64,000 nt of DNA. Source: JAQBDA01 sp963709875. GTDB taxonomy: Bacteria; Chloroflexota; Anaerolineae; Anaerolineales; UBA4823. Under the pieces are notes generated by a model. That model worked only from the letters and a program-made list of their open reading frames with translations. It did not search any database and was not told the origin of the DNA. The stretch spans positions 186,001 through 250,000 of the forward strand of contig CAVPYB010000011.1 in the NCBI GenBank assembly GCA_963709875.1, written 5' to 3'. A program made the translations under genes and the position numbers. This document shows, piece after piece, positions 35,141 to 44,400 of the stretch; the stretch's first letter is position 1; each line of letters opens with the position of its first letter.

Positions 35141-35809
35141 CTACAAATCGAAATTTGAAAGGAAGCGGCGTACATGAATGAGCCGACTGGCAGGGACAAC
35201 CTGAAGGTCAGATTTTATCCGCAGCAAGTCCCCAGGAGTGTCAACATCGTACCATTCCGGCGTAAATCTGGCTTTCAAACCCAGATCAGAGATCTTGTCT
35301 TTCGTCTGACTCAGTACCTCCTGGGTGCTCCAGAAGATTCCAGAGAATACCTCCTGGTGGAGTTTTTTCATCCCTACCAAATAATATCCGCCATCATGCC
35401 CGGGACCCAGAACGACATCGTTGTTGTCAAGGTATTTAAATGCCAACTGGATATACTCCGGAGGTAGGCTCGGTCCATCTGCATTTAGAGCAACAACCTT
35501 GTGATAGCCAATCTCCAGCAAGTATCGAATAGTATTTGTTAAACACTCCCCGATATCTACCCCTTCTACAGGCAGTATTTTGGAAGCAGGTGGAGTTATG
35601 CCTTCGAAGTACGTCCGGGCTTCTGCAGGCGTTGCTGCGATAGCCAAGTCTAAATCATCTAGCGTTGCAACTAGCATTATCGTATCTAAAAGCATGGCTT
35701 CATAAAGATCGGCGGCTTCCTTGGGAGTAAGTGTGGGATACAGGCGTGTTTTTGTCCTGCCTGGATACGGCTGTTTGGCCATGATTGCGCACACATTGCG
35801 GTCTGCCAC
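35141..35809 (-). CDS. DUF2064 (TIGR04282-type) glycosyltransferase-like protein
   Basis: The 222-residue protein has the nucleotide-binding start MAKQPYPGRTKTRLYP, then VVALNADGPSLPPEYI, which holds the D-x-D-like site, and VVLGPGHDGGYYLVGM. These are hallmarks of the DUF2064 family, a GT-A fold group. Automatic names link it to arsenosugar synthesis, but that activity is not shown for this type. Its start is 3 nt after the stop of the GT2 gene, so the two are one translational unit, an arrangement commonly seen for this family. Confidence 0.82.
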   Translation of the reverse strand: MADRNVCAIMAKQPYPGRTKTRLYPTLTPKEAADLYEAMLLDTIMLVATLDDLDLAIAATPAEARTYFEGITPPASKILPVEGVDIGECLTNTIRYLLEIGYHKVVALNADGPSLPPEYIQLAFKYLDNNDVVLGPGHDGGYYLVGMKKLHQEVFSGIFWSTQEVLSQTKDKISDLGLKARFTPEWYDVDTPGDLLRIKSDLQVVPASRLIHVRRFLSNFDL

Positions 35810-35812
35810 GCT

Positions 35813-36491
35813 CTAGCTCCTCGAGTAACGTAGAATAGTGGACAGGATGAAATATGTAGCCAGCACACTGCCGCGCAATGTGCCGCTAATCTTGGACTTG
35901 CCGGCAAGCCTCGGATGATAGGTCACTGGTATCTCAACGATGCGCCAACCCTGCCGGGCGGCTTTAGCGATCATCTCTGTCGGCCAGCCATAAGTCATCT
36001 CCTGCATGTCCAGTTCCAGAAGGGATGATTTTTTCACCGCTCGAAAGGGGCTGAGATCGGTAAGAGAGAAGTCCGTACAGCAAACGGATCAGCCGCGCTG
36101 CCAGCCAATTTCCAGCGTATTGGTGCCAGGGCATTGCACCCGCCTCCACCTCACCTGCTAAGCGTGAACCCAGCACCATCTCCGCCTGCCCGGATATTAT
36201 GGGCTGCACCAGATTCGGAAGCTGGCGTGGGTCGTCAGCTCCATCAGCATCCATGAACACCAGGATGTCTCCAACTGCCGCGCATACCCCGGTCGCGCAG
36301 GCTTGACCATAGCCCCGGCGCGGCTCGTGGATCACCCGAGCCCCGAAAGCACTTGCGATGGACGCTGTCCCATCGGCTGAACCCCCATCCACTACAATAA
36401 TTTCAACTGCCTCATCTTTGGGAATCGCCTTCAGCACAGATGGGATGCTCTCGGCTTCATTCAAGGCAGGGATGACAATACTTACGCTCAT
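35813..36491 (-). CDS. Family 2 glycosyltransferase (dolichol-phosphate-mannose-synthase-like), one frameshift
   Basis: The protein starts VSIVIPALNEAESIPSVL with the GT-A signatures IIVVDGGSADGTASI and ILVFMDADGADDP. The frame goes wrong after LIRLLYG. The other frame reads SLTDLSPFRAVKKSSLLEL, then MTYGWPTEMIAKAARQGWRI and EIPVTYHPRLAGKSKISGT, the expected C-terminal part. Deleting one base at about 36062-36072 gives 225 residues. The product probably transfers a sugar from an NDP-sugar to a polyprenyl phosphate or another acceptor at the membrane. It is divergent from the GT87 gene, 134 nt away. Confidence 0.82.
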
Positions 36492-36625
36492 ATAGTCTAT
36501 TTTGCCCTAAGCACCTTCGTATGACAAGGTTTGCGATAAGTTGTGTAAGGAAATGGCATGCTCTTGTCTGATAGTTGAGTTGCGGATAAACTACCTGTAG
36601 CATCTCTAATACATGGAGAACTTTT

Positions 36626-37867
36626 GTGTCGCCAAAGCCTAGCCAGACAAAAGTACATAGAGTCCTGGATGCTATATGGGTGGTTATCATGCTTGTACTA
36701 CTGCTGGTTGCCGTCCAGGCTTTCGATCTGAGAAACTTGTGTACGTATATGGGCACAGATTACCGTGGCTACTTTACCTCAGCTCAGATCGCAGTTGAAC
36801 GAGGATTCGCCAGCGTATATGATTATCGCATTCAGATCGAATACCAATCAGCTCTCTCCCATCCTTGCGCCGCGGAATCGCTACAACCTATGGAACGAGT
36901 CTCGATGCCTTATCTACCGCTGTTCGTACTGCTCTTCCTGCCTCTACGAATACCAGGTTTTACTGCTGGCTACCTATTTTGGATTTCCCTTAACCTGTTG
37001 ATCCTGGTTTATTATCTCCTGAGATTTTCTAAAGCACTTGGTGTACGACCAGGGGGATTCCCACTCCTGCAATGGGTAGTCTGCCTGCCGGTCATTGTGA
37101 ATCTGTATCTGGGACAAATGAACATATTTCTGATGTTGTGTTTGGGTGAATTTACCCTTTCCTTACTCCGAGATCAGAAAACCAGGAGTGGGTTATGTTT
37201 AGCCGGGATGCTGATCAAGCCTCATACCTTGCCCTTACTGCTGCTTGGGCTGCTCATCAGCCGTCAATGGAGAGTGATTTTGGGTTTTTTAGCCGGTGCA
37301 TTGATCGTGACCTCAGGTTCCATTGCTTTGGCCGGGTTGGATGGGGTTCGCTCGAGCTTCACACTGGCAATTGAGTTCGCCGGACCGCTTATCAAGACTG
37401 CACCAACGATGATGAACTGGCGAGCATTGGCGCTCAACCTTTCGACATTGATTCGAGACGATCTGGCCTGGGTGATTGCTACCGCGGGAATGATACTGGT
37501 CGCTGTAGCCGCGGTATACCTGTGGCTGAGGAGAAACGATCTTTCGGCTATGGGAAAAATTGTGCTTATCCTTGCTACTTATGCAGGGACATTGACCATT
37601 GCCTGGCACTCGCATTTCTACTTGCTGGTTCCCTTGATCCCTTTGCTGGTTTACCTGGATGGTAACAGGGTGCTGTCTCAGAGTGTCCGTAGTGCATGGT
37701 TGCTGGGACCACCGGTGTGGTTTATCCTGGTATATCTCCTGGATCCCTCCCGATCACGCAACTACTTCGGTTTGGGTATGCTGGCATTGAGCTTGTTCCT
37801 GTTCGCATGGGCAGCTACCTGGTTGGTCCGCGATCGTAAAATTATCGAAACAAAGTTTCAAACATAA
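36626..37867 (+). CDS. GT87-type (DUF2029) membrane glycosyltransferase
   Basis: The 413-residue protein has about ten helices, with an outer loop after helix 1 containing YMGTDYRGYFTSAQIAVERG (Asp motif) and YDYRIQIEYQSAL. It shows the conserved LGQMNIFLMLCLGEF and GMLIKPHTLPLLLLG stretches seen in GT87 polyprenyl-phosphate-mannose-dependent transferases. The start is GTG, supported by TGGAGA 7-12 nt upstream. Together with the divergent GT2 gene this suggests lipid-linked sugar assembly at the membrane. The exact sugar is unknown. Confidence 0.75.
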   Translation: MSPKPSQTKVHRVLDAIWVVIMLVLLLVAVQAFDLRNLCTYMGTDYRGYFTSAQIAVERGFASVYDYRIQIEYQSALSHPCAAESLQPMERVSMPYLPLFVLLFLPLRIPGFTAGYLFWISLNLLILVYYLLRFSKALGVRPGGFPLLQWVVCLPVIVNLYLGQMNIFLMLCLGEFTLSLLRDQKTRSGLCLAGMLIKPHTLPLLLLGLLISRQWRVILGFLAGALIVTSGSIALAGLDGVRSSFTLAIEFAGPLIKTAPTMMNWRALALNLSTLIRDDLAWVIATAGMILVAVAAVYLWLRRNDLSAMGKIVLILATYAGTLTIAWHSHFYLLVPLIPLLVYLDGNRVLSQSVRSAWLLGPPVWFILVYLLDPSRSRNYFGLGMLALSLFLFAWAATWLVRDRKIIETKFQT

Positions 37868-37903
37868 GCAAAGGCTCACCACCTGTGAACGAAAAAGTTT
37901 CGG

Positions 37904-37949
37904 GATGCACAGGGTTTTGGATCGTCGTATCCTGTCCATTCTGTGCATC
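37904..37949 (+). terminator. Hairpin between the GT87 gene and the DmpA gene
   Basis: A perfect 9-bp stem GATGCACAG/CTGTGCATC with a 28-nt loop is followed by TTGAAATAAT. It lies 37 nt after the GT87 stop and 35 nt before the next start, so it probably separates the two genes. Confidence 0.45.
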
Positions 37950-37983
37950 TTGAAATAATATCTGTTATCGGAGGAGCAATTAG

Positions 37984-39096
37984 ATGAGCAATTCATACCA
38001 ACCGTCGAATAATGTCCGCAGATTACGCGCGCGCCAACTTGGCATCGAGATCGGTAAGCTTAAACCAGGTCAAAAGAACGCTATCACAGATGTACCGGGC
38101 GTTCTGGTCGGGCATACCACCCTGATCGAAGGGGAAGGGCAGCTGGATGCAGGCGCCGGGCCGGTGCGCACCGGGGTAACACTGGTCGTTCCGCACGAGA
38201 ATATCCGCCATGACCCGTTATTTGCCGGCTACCATGTGCTGAACGGCTGCGGGGAGATGACCGGCACGCATTGGATCGCCGAATCCGGGCTGCTTTCTTC
38301 GGTCATCGGCATTACCAATACGTTCAGTGTAGGCGTAGTTCACGATGCGCTGATCGATCTGGATAAGAATCCTGTGCTTCCCGTCGTAGGAGAGACCTGG
38401 GACGGCTGGCTGAACGATATCCGCGGCATGCACGTCCGAAAAGAGCATGTAGCCGCAGCCTTCGAGTCCGCCAGTTCAGGACCGGTGGCAGAAGGTTGCG
38501 TTGGCGGTGGGACGGGGATGATCTGCCATGGCTTCAAAGGCGGCATCGGCACAGCCTCCCGTGTGCTGGCAGATGAGAATGGCGGCTGGGTGGTGGGAGT
38601 CCTGGTACAGGCGAATCATGGCGACCGCCTGCAGCTGCGGGTGGACGGCGTGCCGGTGGGCAGGGAGATCACACCTGAGCAGGTACCGCTGCCGTATTCG
38701 ATGTCCGGTGCATCCTTGATCGGGGGCAGCTCGATAATCGTGGTCGTTGCCACGAATGCTCCCCTACTGCCGCACCAGTGCCGGCGGCTGGCTCAGCGCG
38801 CCACGATCGGTGTTGCTCGAGCCGGTGGGTTGGGGGAGAACTCCAGCGGGGATATATTCATCGCCTTCTCTACTGCCAACCGGGGACTTTTCAGCGAAAA
38901 GGAACAAGATAAATTGGTCATGGTCGCGATGCTGCCGGACTCCTTGATCGATGCTCTGTTCGAGGCAGTTGCGGACAGCACCGAGGAAGCCATCCTCAAT
39001 GCGCTGTGCGCGGCCACGACGATGACCGGAGTCGATGGGCGAGTAGTGCATGCGCTGCCGCTGGATCGACTGGTAGAGTTGATGGGAAATGTATAA
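37984..39096 (+). CDS. DmpA-type L-aminopeptidase/D-esterase (family P1/S58)
   Basis: These N-terminal nucleophile hydrolases cut themselves to expose a catalytic Ser. The 370-residue protein has the family landmarks NAITDVPGVLVGHTTL, RTGVTLVVPHE, GCVGGGTGMICHGFKGGIGT, and the cleavage region GGSSIIVVVATNAPLLPHQ. The Ser that normally follows Gly (G-S-I-I in DmpA) is here preceded by another Ser (S249-S250), so the P1 residue differs. Substrates are N-terminal amino acids of peptides or amides. GGAGGAGCAATTAG is a strong ribosome site. No signal peptide is seen. Confidence 0.88.
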   Translation: MSNSYQPSNNVRRLRARQLGIEIGKLKPGQKNAITDVPGVLVGHTTLIEGEGQLDAGAGPVRTGVTLVVPHENIRHDPLFAGYHVLNGCGEMTGTHWIAESGLLSSVIGITNTFSVGVVHDALIDLDKNPVLPVVGETWDGWLNDIRGMHVRKEHVAAAFESASSGPVAEGCVGGGTGMICHGFKGGIGTASRVLADENGGWVVGVLVQANHGDRLQLRVDGVPVGREITPEQVPLPYSMSGASLIGGSSIIVVVATNAPLLPHQCRRLAQRATIGVARAGGLGENSSGDIFIAFSTANRGLFSEKEQDKLVMVAMLPDSLIDALFEAVADSTEEAILNALCAATTMTGVDGRVVHALPLDRLVELMGNV

Positions 39097-39142
39097 TCGG
39101 CTGTCCGAGTATGAGTTTAGAGAGGCGCGTGTGCAGATATGG

Positions 39143-39763
39143 TTATTTCACTCGTCCTGCTGATTCCTTTATTGAAGCCCAAAGCTGAGAGACCTCCTCA
39201 CCTAGCGATACAGCAGCTTTATCTACATATCCTTCGTCGATTTCTGCGCTTATTGATGGATCAGCATCAAGATAGAGAAACACCATCATATCGTATATAT
39301 CGGTTTCATGCTTGCGCGAGCGTCCTTCAGCCCATGCCATCAATTTGCCGATGATTACGTCTTCCTGCCTAGCACACCAAACTTCAAATGGATCAATACC
39401 GGGTATTTCTACAGATTGTGTTATCCTGCGTGTGAAAGCCTTAGAATATTTGTCTGTCAGTGGGATTAAATCTGCTTTGTCACCTCGGTTTGTATCGATG
39501 ATATTAAACATTATCCCCATCGAGATAGAGTTTCTCATCATCTCGGGATCAGCATAATACCGAGGTGGAGGGTAGGCCTCAGCCAAAGCATTTATATGCT
39601 TATCATTTAGGTCAACTACAATATCGATATCATAGGTAACTCTAGTGACGCCATAGATAATACCTGCAAATGCCCCAATAATCATATATGGAGCGTCAAT
39701 ACTCTTCAATGTTTGCAGAATATCTACATACAATCCCAGATCAGGAAGGTTTTTGTCTGACAT
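39143..39763 (-). CDS. Nucleotidyltransferase-like protein (MNT/AbiEii type), downstream gene of a pair
   Basis: The 206-residue protein has the minimal nucleotidyltransferase core: a YMIIGAFAGIIYGVTRVTYD segment followed by DIDIVVDL with the metal-binding Asp pair. An IDPFEVWCARQEDVIIGKLM helix and an RKHETDIYDMMVFL helix follow, as seen in AbiEii/DUF6036-like proteins. Such proteins often act as toxins or regulators that transfer nucleotides to RNA or proteins. The gene overlaps the upstream small ORF (39741-39968) by 23 nt, the typical two-gene layout. Whether it is a toxin-antitoxin system is not known. It is AT-richer than its neighbours. Confidence 0.65.
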   Translation of the reverse strand: MSDKNLPDLGLYVDILQTLKSIDAPYMIIGAFAGIIYGVTRVTYDIDIVVDLNDKHINALAEAYPPPRYYADPEMMRNSISMGIMFNIIDTNRGDKADLIPLTDKYSKAFTRRITQSVEIPGIDPFEVWCARQEDVIIGKLMAWAEGRSRKHETDIYDMMVFLYLDADPSISAEIDEGYVDKAAVSLGEEVSQLWASIKESAGRVK

Positions 39764-39968
39764 GAGTAGTAGTTTCTAATACTTTGATATTTATTTCTCT
39801 TTCGGAAAGGTCAGGGTTAAATTTCTTAATGCGCCCACGGATTAATCCAAGCGCTAGCTCACGAGCTTTCAACATAAGATGAACACGTTTATGTGCTGGA
39901 AGCTTTCCCAATAAACGCACATAATCTAAATCAGTTGGACCGAAAATAGAAGAGGAATATTTATCCAT
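39741..39968 (-). CDS. Small partner protein of the nucleotidyltransferase
   Basis: The 75-residue protein starts MDKYSSSIFGPTDLDY and is helical and basic (KLPAHKRVHLMLKARELALG). An upstream in-frame start would add residues with no ribosome site. A TATAAT box lies 8 nt before this ATG, so a short or absent leader is likely. It overlaps the nucleotidyltransferase gene by 23 nt. Small proteins in this position next to MNT-type enzymes can be antitoxins or substrate-recruiting partners; no family was recognised. Confidence 0.55.
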   Translation of the reverse strand: MDKYSSSIFGPTDLDYVRLLGKLPAHKRVHLMLKARELALGLIRGRIKKFNPDLSEREINIKVLETTTHVRQKPS

Positions 39969-40193
39969 TGAGGTTATTATACAATGGTATTTGGTAGAGA
40001 GTGTCTGTGAAAAAGCCGGGTCATTGAGAATTGCCGTGACAAGTAGAACATAACCCCTGCACAAGGTGATTCCCAGAGAGCCAAAAAGTCATGTCGACTG
40101 ATAGAGCTGTGACCGGGTAGGGGTATGGGAAGATTGCTATAGAGTGCAGTAATGCCATGAGGGCAGCATTAATTTGTCCATCTGAGGTACAGC

Positions 40194-40766
40194 ATGAAGG
40201 ATGATAAGTATCAGTTCCAAGATATCAATGGCAAGCAGGTCGACGTCTTCGTGCGTCGCGATAAGCGCTTGAAGAAATCCTCCCGCTGGGAGCGACAGGT
40301 GGACGGCAGCATCTTGCTGCGGATACCATACCGGCTGCCCAAGCGGCAGATTGGGAACCTGCTCGACCAGGTTGCAGTCCAACTGGTGAGCCGGAAGGTG
40401 ATGGCTGAACAGCGTACCGATGCCGATCTGCAGCTCAGGGCAGAGCTGATCAACAAGAAGTATTTCAGGGGCAAGATACAGTGGCACGCCATCCGCTGGG
40501 TGGGGAATATGGAGAAGCGCCTGGGCAGCTGTACGAACGGGGGACCAACGGATGGGCATATCCGCATCAGCGATCGGATGAAGAACTGGCCGCAATGGGT
40601 GGTGGATTATGTAATCGCCCACGAGCTGGTGCACCGCCTGCACAACGATCACAGCAAGGAATTTTGGGAGGCACTCACCGATGGATATCCGCTTACCGAG
40701 CGGGCTCGCGGCTTTATTAAGGGAGTCGGCTTCCTGGAAAACACACACTTTGAGGAAGCAGAATGA
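40194..40766 (+). CDS. YgjP-like (DUF45/M48-related) metallopeptidase
   Basis: The 190-residue protein carries the zinc motif HELVHRLHNDHSKEFW (H-E-x-x-H with a third ligand His) near residue 145. It is preceded by RLGSCTNGGPTDGHIRIS and WPQWVVDYVIA, all typical of the YgjP/WLM-like family. The N-terminus is a beta-rich basic region. Family members are putative intracellular zinc proteases, some associated with restriction or DNA-protein crosslink repair; the role here is open. AGGTACAGC precedes the ATG. Confidence 0.82.
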   Translation: MKDDKYQFQDINGKQVDVFVRRDKRLKKSSRWERQVDGSILLRIPYRLPKRQIGNLLDQVAVQLVSRKVMAEQRTDADLQLRAELINKKYFRGKIQWHAIRWVGNMEKRLGSCTNGGPTDGHIRISDRMKNWPQWVVDYVIAHELVHRLHNDHSKEFWEALTDGYPLTERARGFIKGVGFLENTHFEEAE

Positions 40767-40839
40767 TGATGAAAGAAAGAGAACAACCAGATATTTGCGA
40801 ATAAGGTTCTTATAGGTTGGTTGGAGGGTGCACTAGAAA

Positions 40840-41256
40840 ATGTCAGAGCATGAAGTCACCGAGAATACGGATAATAACCGCTCGTTTGCTGCAAAACTGG
40901 AGCACCTTTTCACTACAAGATTGCGAATAGATGGCAGGCGCTACACCCAGGATGAGGTTGTTCAAGGCTGTGATGGGGCACTGACGAGAGTGTACTTATG
41001 GAAGCTTCGCACCGGACGGGCTACCAACCCGAGCATGCGGGTGGTCCAGGCTCTGGCGGATTTCTTTAGCGTCGGTGTGGATTACTTCTCCCTGTCGGAA
41101 GATGACACGGATACCTCTAGACCACCTGCCATTGGTGATCCAATCGTCCGGCACATGGCTGAGAAATTCTCCCGACTTGACGAGCGAGGTCGCAAGGTGT
41201 TCCTGAATCTACTCGATTACGTTCTGTCGTTAAAGTCAGAATCAGGGTCAAAGTAA
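40840..41256 (+). CDS. XRE-type helix-turn-helix regulator
   Basis: The 138-residue protein has an HTH domain at about 15-90. TQDEVVQGCDGALTRVYLWK and LRTGRATNPSMRVVQALADF give the helix set, and FFSVGVDYF closes it, as in Xre/SinR domains. A C-terminal helical tail (MAEKFSRLDERGRKVFLNLL) probably dimerises. The layout resembles EspR-type regulators. It may control the metallopeptidase gene 73 nt upstream or the SHMT-GcvT gene downstream; no operator was identified. Confidence 0.8.
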   Translation: MSEHEVTENTDNNRSFAAKLEHLFTTRLRIDGRRYTQDEVVQGCDGALTRVYLWKLRTGRATNPSMRVVQALADFFSVGVDYFSLSEDDTDTSRPPAIGDPIVRHMAEKFSRLDERGRKVFLNLLDYVLSLKSESGSK

Positions 41257-41434
41257 ACCAATACTTGCTTTCCGATACAACTAATATCTCACATTCTCTA
41301 AGCATGCTATTCTTCACTTGACCACGATCATCCGAAGGGCTACAATCATAGTGATCAACCCAATATTCAGGACGCACAGCTGGGTGCAACGACTTGCCTT
41401 CAGCCCGTTTGTCGTCTCTACGCAGGAGAGTTAA

Positions 41435-44400
41435 ATGAGCGATTTCCTTTTCCGTGGTTCCTTGCCAGACCTTGATCCGCAGCTTTTCGAGCTTACCGAG
41501 ATCGAAGCCGAGCGGCAGTTCCGAAAGCTGATCCTGATTCCCAGCGAGAGTACTGCGCCGATAGCTGTAAGAGAAGCGCTGGGGAGTGCTTTTCAAAATA
41601 TATATGCCGAAGGCTATCCCGAAGAATATACCCGCCGGTTGGCTGAGAAGGAGCTGTTCGATTATGACAGCTTCCTGGCGTATTACCGGCGCTATTCCGA
41701 CCCGCGCTATTACAAGGGCGTGGAATATGCCGATATCGTAGAAGGACTGGCGCGCCGGCGCTGTGCAGAGACCTTTGCTGCCAACGGGGTCAGCGCGGAT
41801 GACCTGTACGTAAATGTTCAGGCGCTCTCGGGTGGTCCTGCGAATAACGCTGTTTACCACGCGCTGATCAACCCGGGGGACACGATGATGGGCATGAACC
41901 TGCTGCATGGCGGGCATCTCTCACACGGCTCGCCGGTCAACCGTTCGGGAAAATATTACAATGCCATCCACTATACGGTTGACCCGGATACCGAGCGAAT
42001 CGATTACGATCAGGTAGCATCTCTAGCGGCGCAGCACAAACCGAAATTCATTATTGCCGGTTATTCCTCTTACTCCTGGGCGGTGGATTGGGAGCGCTTC
42101 AGAGCCATAGCAAACTCGGTGGGCGCATACCTGTTCGCAGATATCGCCCATGTCGCCGGATTGGTCGCCGGAGGTGCATACCCATCTCCGGTCGGTTATG
42201 CGGATGTGATCACGTTCACGACCCACAAATCGCTGTGCGGGCCGCGCGGCGCTTGCATCCTGACGACAGATCCGGCCCTGGCGCGCAAGATCGACCGGGC
42301 GGTTTTCCCGGGCGAGCAAGGCGGACCGCATGTCAATGTTTTCGCGGCAATGGCGCTGGCTTTCAAGCTGGCTCAGACCGACCAGTTCCGCGATCTGCAG
42401 CGGCAGGTGGTGAAGAACAGCATCGCCCTGACCGAGCGCCTCTCCGAGCGTGGGCTGCGCATCCCGTTCGGCGGCACAGACACCCATTTGACCAATGTGG
42501 ACTGCAGCACAGTTAAGGGCGAGGATGGAGCGACGCTCTCAGGCGACCAGGCCGCGCGCATCCTGGATATCGCCGGGTTGGTCACCAACCGCAACACAAT
42601 CCCGGGTGATAAATCGGCGCTCTCGCCATCCGGCATCCGCATGGGTACGCCCTGGGTGACCCAGCGTGGTTTGAAGGAAGCTGAGATGGTGCAGGTTGCG
42701 GATATCATCGCCGACCTGCTGCTGGGTATGAAACCTTACACGCTGGAAGGCAGGCGTGGCAGCCTCAGCCGGGCGAAGATCGATTTCGACCTCCTGGAAG
42801 CAGCCCGCATGCGTGTGCGGGATATCGCCCTCAAGTCAGGCATCGATTTCGAGCCAGACCAGCATGGTTATCCCCATTTCTACTATCTGGATGATATCCC
42901 AGCTGAGGGGGATGAGTGGGTGGTTTACGATCTGGAAGGCGAGAAACTCAACCAGTTCCTGGATTATGCGTTTAGCTGCGACCTGGCATCAATCGAGGCT
43001 GGCAGCAGCACGCCTACCTGCCTGCACACGCCTGAAGGCACGGTGGAAGGCGTGCTTACGAATGCTTCCGCCAACCAATACCGCCTGAGCGTGCCGGTCC
43101 GGTCAGCGGGATTGGCAGCAGCCTGGCTGCGCGACCTTTCCGATGGCTACGTGACTTTCGACGAGGATGATGTCGCGGGCATGGCACTTCTGCGCAAGCT
43201 GCCCGGACCTGTTGTGGTGAAGGGGAGCACGGCCAAACCGGTGATAAAAAAATGTGATGATGCGCCTCAGTTGGAGGTGCGCGGCGGCGAGAAGCCGTAC
43301 TATATTGGCATGCCGGAGAGCAGCGGGCAGCCATTGCCCGGTTTCCAATGGCAGCCGGTAGAACAGCCGCTGCGCAGGACACCCTTGTATGACCTGCATA
43401 AAGACCTGGGTGCGAAGATGATCCCCTTTGCTGGCTGGGAGATGCCGGTCTGGTACACATCGGTGATGGAAGAGCATCAGGCAACCCGCCAGGCTGCCGG
43501 GCTTTTCGATGTGGCGCATATGGGCGTTTACCAGGTCGAAGGGCTGCACGCTGCTGCTTTCCTGGACAGCGTCTGCGGGAACGATATCAGCGGGCTGGCA
43601 GTTGGCGAATCGTGCTATACCCATTTCCTCACTCCGGATGCACAGGTGATCGACGATACACTGGTCTACCGGCGCGGTGTGGAGAAGTTCCTGGTCGTTG
43701 TAAACGCATCCAACGATGATAAAGATTGGGCCTGGCTGAATGCGGTACGGGACGGGTCGGTACGGGTGGATAATCACCGCCCTTGGGCGAAAGCCTACGG
43801 CAGGCAGGCAATCCTGCGCAACCTGCGCTACCCTAATGCCGGCGAGGATATGCGTGTAGATATCGCCTTGCAGGGACCAAAATCGCGTGAGATCTTGCTT
43901 GCCCTGGGCTGCGATGCGCAGACCCGCAAGCGCATCATGGCTCTCAAGCGCACGCAGCTGTGTGATGCACAGGTGGGGGGCTTCGATCTGGTGGTCTCAC
44001 GTACCGGGTACACCGGAGAGAAGATGGCTTTCGAGCTTTTCGTGCACCCGGATAAAGCAGCCGCTCTCTTCGCTAACCTGCTTCAGGTCGGGCAGATAGC
44101 TGGCTTGAAGCCGGTGGGATTGGGGGCGCGCGATTCCCTGCGCACTGAAGCTGGATTGCCGCTCTATGGGCAGGAGATGGGGGCGGGTTCGGGGGAGCAA
44201 GGCGAGCCTGATCTGGGGGTTGCCGAGGGCGGTTTTAGCAGTTATGTGAAGACGTATAAGCCGTGGTTTATCGGTCGGGAGGCATACCTGGCTCGGGAAG
44301 CAGCCCGCAAAGGAGAGGTGGTGCGCTTCGCCTTCCCGGAGAAAGGTATACGCATGGCACATCATGGCGACCCGGTGCTGGATAAGCGCGGCAAGGTCAT

